Origin: Sphaerospermopsis torques-reginae ITEP-024
Lineage (GTDB): Bacteria; Cyanobacteriota; Cyanobacteriia; Cyanobacteriales; Nostocaceae
Direction of reading: 5' to 3'
DNA length: 64,000 nt
Assembly: GCF_019598945.1 (NCBI RefSeq)
Contig: NZ_CP080598.1
Location: 3,596,001 to 3,660,000, forward strand
The position numbers and the translations under genes are program-made. Shown here in pieces: positions 61,959 through 64,000 of this stretch (positions within the stretch are counted from its first letter, which is position 1; each line of letters starts with the position of its first letter). The notes under the pieces are model-generated. The model saw only the letters and a program-made list of their open reading frames with translations. It was not told where the DNA came from and did no database searches.

Positions 61959-63863
61959 TTACAACTTATTCCCGCACTCAGCACAGAAATTATGACTGGG
62001 TGGGTTTTTCGTTCCACAATGGTTGCAGTAAACTGGCTCAACTGCTGCTGTAGGTGCTGGTTTGGGTAAACCAAACATCTGGGCGTTACTCTTACCAGGC
62101 GCTACCATTGGATAGCAGTTTTCATCCTTAGTAACACGGACATCTACAATTACTGGTCCATTGTGTGCCAGCATTTCGGCGATTTTATCCGCTAACTCTT
62201 CTCTGGTATTAATCACCATGCCTTTAATACCATAAGCCTGTGCCAAAAGTTCAATATCCGGCATCCCTACTTCCATGTTGGAGCAGGAATAACGCTCACC
62301 GTAAAAGGCTTGTTGCCACTGGCGCACCATTCCCTGCCAACCGTTATTTAAAATAACAGTCTTGACATTTATACCATATTGTGCTAATGTTCCCAATTCC
62401 TGTAAACACATTTGGAAACTGGCATCACCGCTAATACAAATTACCTCTTCATCTGGGAAAGCTACCTTTGCACCCATCGCCGCAGGTACACCAAAACCCA
62501 TTGTTCCTAAACCTGCGCTAGAGATCCAGCGTCTTGGTCCATTCTTCAAAAATTGGGCAGCCCACATTTGATGCTGTCCCACATCAGTTGTATAAAATGC
62601 GTTGGGTGCTTGGCGACCAACTTCCACAATTACCTCTTGGGGAGAAATGCTATCAGCATGATGAGGCACAACCAAAGGATAATCTTGTTTCCAACGGTTA
62701 ATTAAATTCAACCATTCTTGATTTTGGTTAGGTGTTGCTTTGCCATTTGTGTTTTGACATCGCCGCAATAAATCTTGCAAAACGGTTTTGACATCGCCAA
62801 CAATAGGCACATCAGGAACACGGTTTTTACCTACTTCTGCTGGGTCAATATCAATGTGAATAACTTTAGCATGGGAGGCAAATTCATCTAATTTACCTGT
62901 TACCCGGTCATCAAATCTTGCACCAACACAAATCAGTAAATCACAATCTGTCACCGCAAAATTAGCGTACGCAGTTCCGTGCATTCCCAACATTCCCACA
63001 GATAGGGGATGATGTTCATCAAATGCACCGATACCCATTAAAGTTGTGGTGACAGGGATATTAAATAATTCTGCTAATTGTTGAACTTCTTCGTGAGCAT
63101 TAGCCGCGATCGCACCTCCACCCACATACAATAAAGGACGACGACTTTCACGAATTAACTGGATAGCTGCGTTAATTTGTCTAGGGTTGCCTTTAACAGT
63201 GGGACGATATCCTGGTAACTTAACTGAACCTGGTTCTACAGGTACATAATCAAATACTTCTAAAGCCACATCTTTAGGAACATCTATCAACACAGGTCCA
63301 GGTCTACCCGTACTGGCAATGTGGAACGCTTCCGCTACAATTCGCGCCATGTCTTTGGGATCACGCACTACATAAGAATGCTTAACAATGGGTAGAGTAA
63401 TACCGTAAATATCTGTCTCTTGGAAAGCATCAGTACCAATTGCAGCCCGTGGTACTTGTCCAGTAACAATGATCATGGGAATAGAATCCATGTAAGCGGT
63501 TGCAATACCTGTTACCAGGTTAGTTGCTCCGGGACCAGAAGTACCAAAACATACTCCTACCTTGCCAGTTGCACGGGCATAACCATCCGCAGCATGGGAC
63601 GCGCCTTGTTCATGTCTGACAAGAATGTGTTTAATTGTACCAGTTTCCTCTACTTTGTAAAGGTCATCATAAATCGGTAGAATTGCCCCACCAGGATAAC
63701 CAAAGATATACTCAACACCATGACGCAGCAGACTATCTAACAGAGCGAAACCGCCTGTTTCCCGTTTTGGAGTTACAGGGGTAGATTTAGAAATAGCGGA
63801 CTGCTTCTGATTTTCTGATTGTGGGAGACTGATTTGAGAAGGCGATGGCACGGTTAACCTCAA
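61959..63863 (-). CDS. ilvB: Acetolactate synthase large subunit with C-terminal zinc ribbon
   Basis: 634 residues. Full AHAS catalytic subunit: [17 protein letters not shown] near the start, the catalytic Glu in [16 protein letters not shown], the ThDP-binding block from [14 protein letters not shown] to [12 protein letters not shown], and a normal FAD/CoA-like middle domain. After the usual end ([24 protein letters not shown]) comes a 40-residue extension with CNHC-x12-CAEC near residues 612-631, a small zinc ribbon that bacterial IlvB does not normally have. It makes acetolactate for valine/leucine or acetohydroxybutyrate for isoleucine. No ilvN regulatory subunit lies next to it. Confidence 0.93.
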   Translation of the reverse strand: MRLTVPSPSQISLPQSENQKQSAISKSTPVTPKRETGGFALLDSLLRHGVEYIFGYPGGAILPIYDDLYKVEETGTIKHILVRHEQGASHAADGYARATGKVGVCFGTSGPGATNLVTGIATAYMDSIPMIIVTGQVPRAAIGTDAFQETDIYGITLPIVKHSYVVRDPKDMARIVAEAFHIASTGRPGPVLIDVPKDVALEVFDYVPVEPGSVKLPGYRPTVKGNPRQINAAIQLIRESRRPLLYVGGGAIAANAHEEVQQLAELFNIPVTTTLMGIGAFDEHHPLSVGMLGMHGTAYANFAVTDCDLLICVGARFDDRVTGKLDEFASHAKVIHIDIDPAEVGKNRVPDVPIVGDVKTVLQDLLRRCQNTNGKATPNQNQEWLNLINRWKQDYPLVVPHHADSISPQEVIVEVGRQAPNAFYTTDVGQHQMWAAQFLKNGPRRWISSAGLGTMGFGVPAAMGAKVAFPDEEVICISGDASFQMCLQELGTLAQYGINVKTVILNNGWQGMVRQWQQAFYGERYSCSNMEVGMPDIELLAQAYGIKGMVINTREELADKIAEMLAHNGPVIVDVRVTKDENCYPMVAPGKSNAQMFGLPKPAPTAAVEPVYCNHCGTKNPPSHNFCAECGNKL

Positions 63864-63934
63864 AATATAACTAAAAGTTAAGCCTTAGATTTTGTATTTA
63901 GAATTTCAGGGTAATCCAATTCTACACCCAAAAT

Positions 63935-63966
63935 AAAAACCACTTTTAATTGAGTGGCTTTTTTAA
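63935..63966. terminator. Bidirectional intrinsic terminator
   Basis: CCACT (63940-63944) pairs with AGTGG (63953-63957); T runs follow on both strands. It lies 75 bp upstream of the ilvB start, so it should end a gene to the right of the window on the minus strand. Confidence 0.6.
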
Positions 63967-64000
63967 ATTATCAATACATTATTACTAATTTATCAAACAC

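Noticed and set aside
61780-61995. 71-codon plus-strand frame between ilvB and the acidic protein gene
   Set aside because: Includes the dispersed palindrome and overlaps the ilvB zinc-ribbon codons; no ribosome-binding site.

Overview
The window looks like chromosome from a filamentous, heterocyst-type cyanobacterium (Nostocales: Anabaena/Nostoc/Dolichospermum-like). Evidence: many HIP1 palindromes (GCGATCGC and partial forms), dense intergenic heptamer repeats (STRR), two phycobilisome-related genes, group-2 sigma factor architecture, and a dnaE gene that stops inside a split intein. No rRNA or tRNA gene was recognised. Function calls come from motifs read by eye and from memory of families; no database was searched.

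Layout. 0.1-3.7 kb: an SDR oxidoreductase, then a two-gene ATPase/DUF4435 operon resembling PARIS-type anti-phage defence but with PPR-like repeats on the ATPase, and a Rpn-family relic. 3.9-9.2 kb: deoxyhypusine-synthase-like enzyme, DUF433/DUF5615 toxin-antitoxin pair, cobalamin adenosyltransferase, an exported protein and a group-2 sigma factor. 10-17 kb: HerA-like ATPase, GST, fasciclin protein, DUF892 protein, HEAT-repeat protein and a CpcS/CpeS-type bilin lyase. 17-25 kb: an RDD/pentapeptide membrane protein, a decaying cyclase gene running into a ~435 bp heptamer array, a short CRISPR array without cas genes, a lone ParD-like antitoxin and an AbrB/VapC pair. 25.4-32.8 kb: a dynamin-like GTPase, a giant SrfB-like Hsp70/actin-fold ATPase and a third helical protein, probably one system. 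33-35 kb: b-type cytochrome and D12 adenine methylase.

35.2-43.2 kb holds a small-molecule or cell-surface tailoring cluster: methyltransferase, MATE exporter, PhyH dioxygenase, carbamoyltransferase fused to an SxtJ-like membrane domain, SGNH hydrolase, a hidden 54-aa DUF5989/SxtK-like gene, and two truncated genes meeting at a rearrangement scar. 43.6-52.9 kb is mostly housekeeping (trpD, aspartyl protease, carA, STAS protein, mini-RNase III, rlmB, DUF1816, hydrolase, DsbA-like). 53-55.5 kb carries three near-identical tandem Rpn-family nuclease genes abutting the split-intein dnaE. 58-64 kb: small conserved ORF, broken macro-domain gene, dacB, TerB-like acidic protein, and ilvB with a C-terminal zinc ribbon.

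Genes working together: ATPase plus TOPRIM-like nuclease (defence); GTPase, Hsp70-like protein and third partner; carbamoyltransferase with SxtJ/SxtK-type partners and exporter; the TA pairs. Two genes (STAS protein and cyclase) have no ATG/GTG/TTG start and may use ATT. Heptamer repeats have repeatedly rewritten gene ends here.
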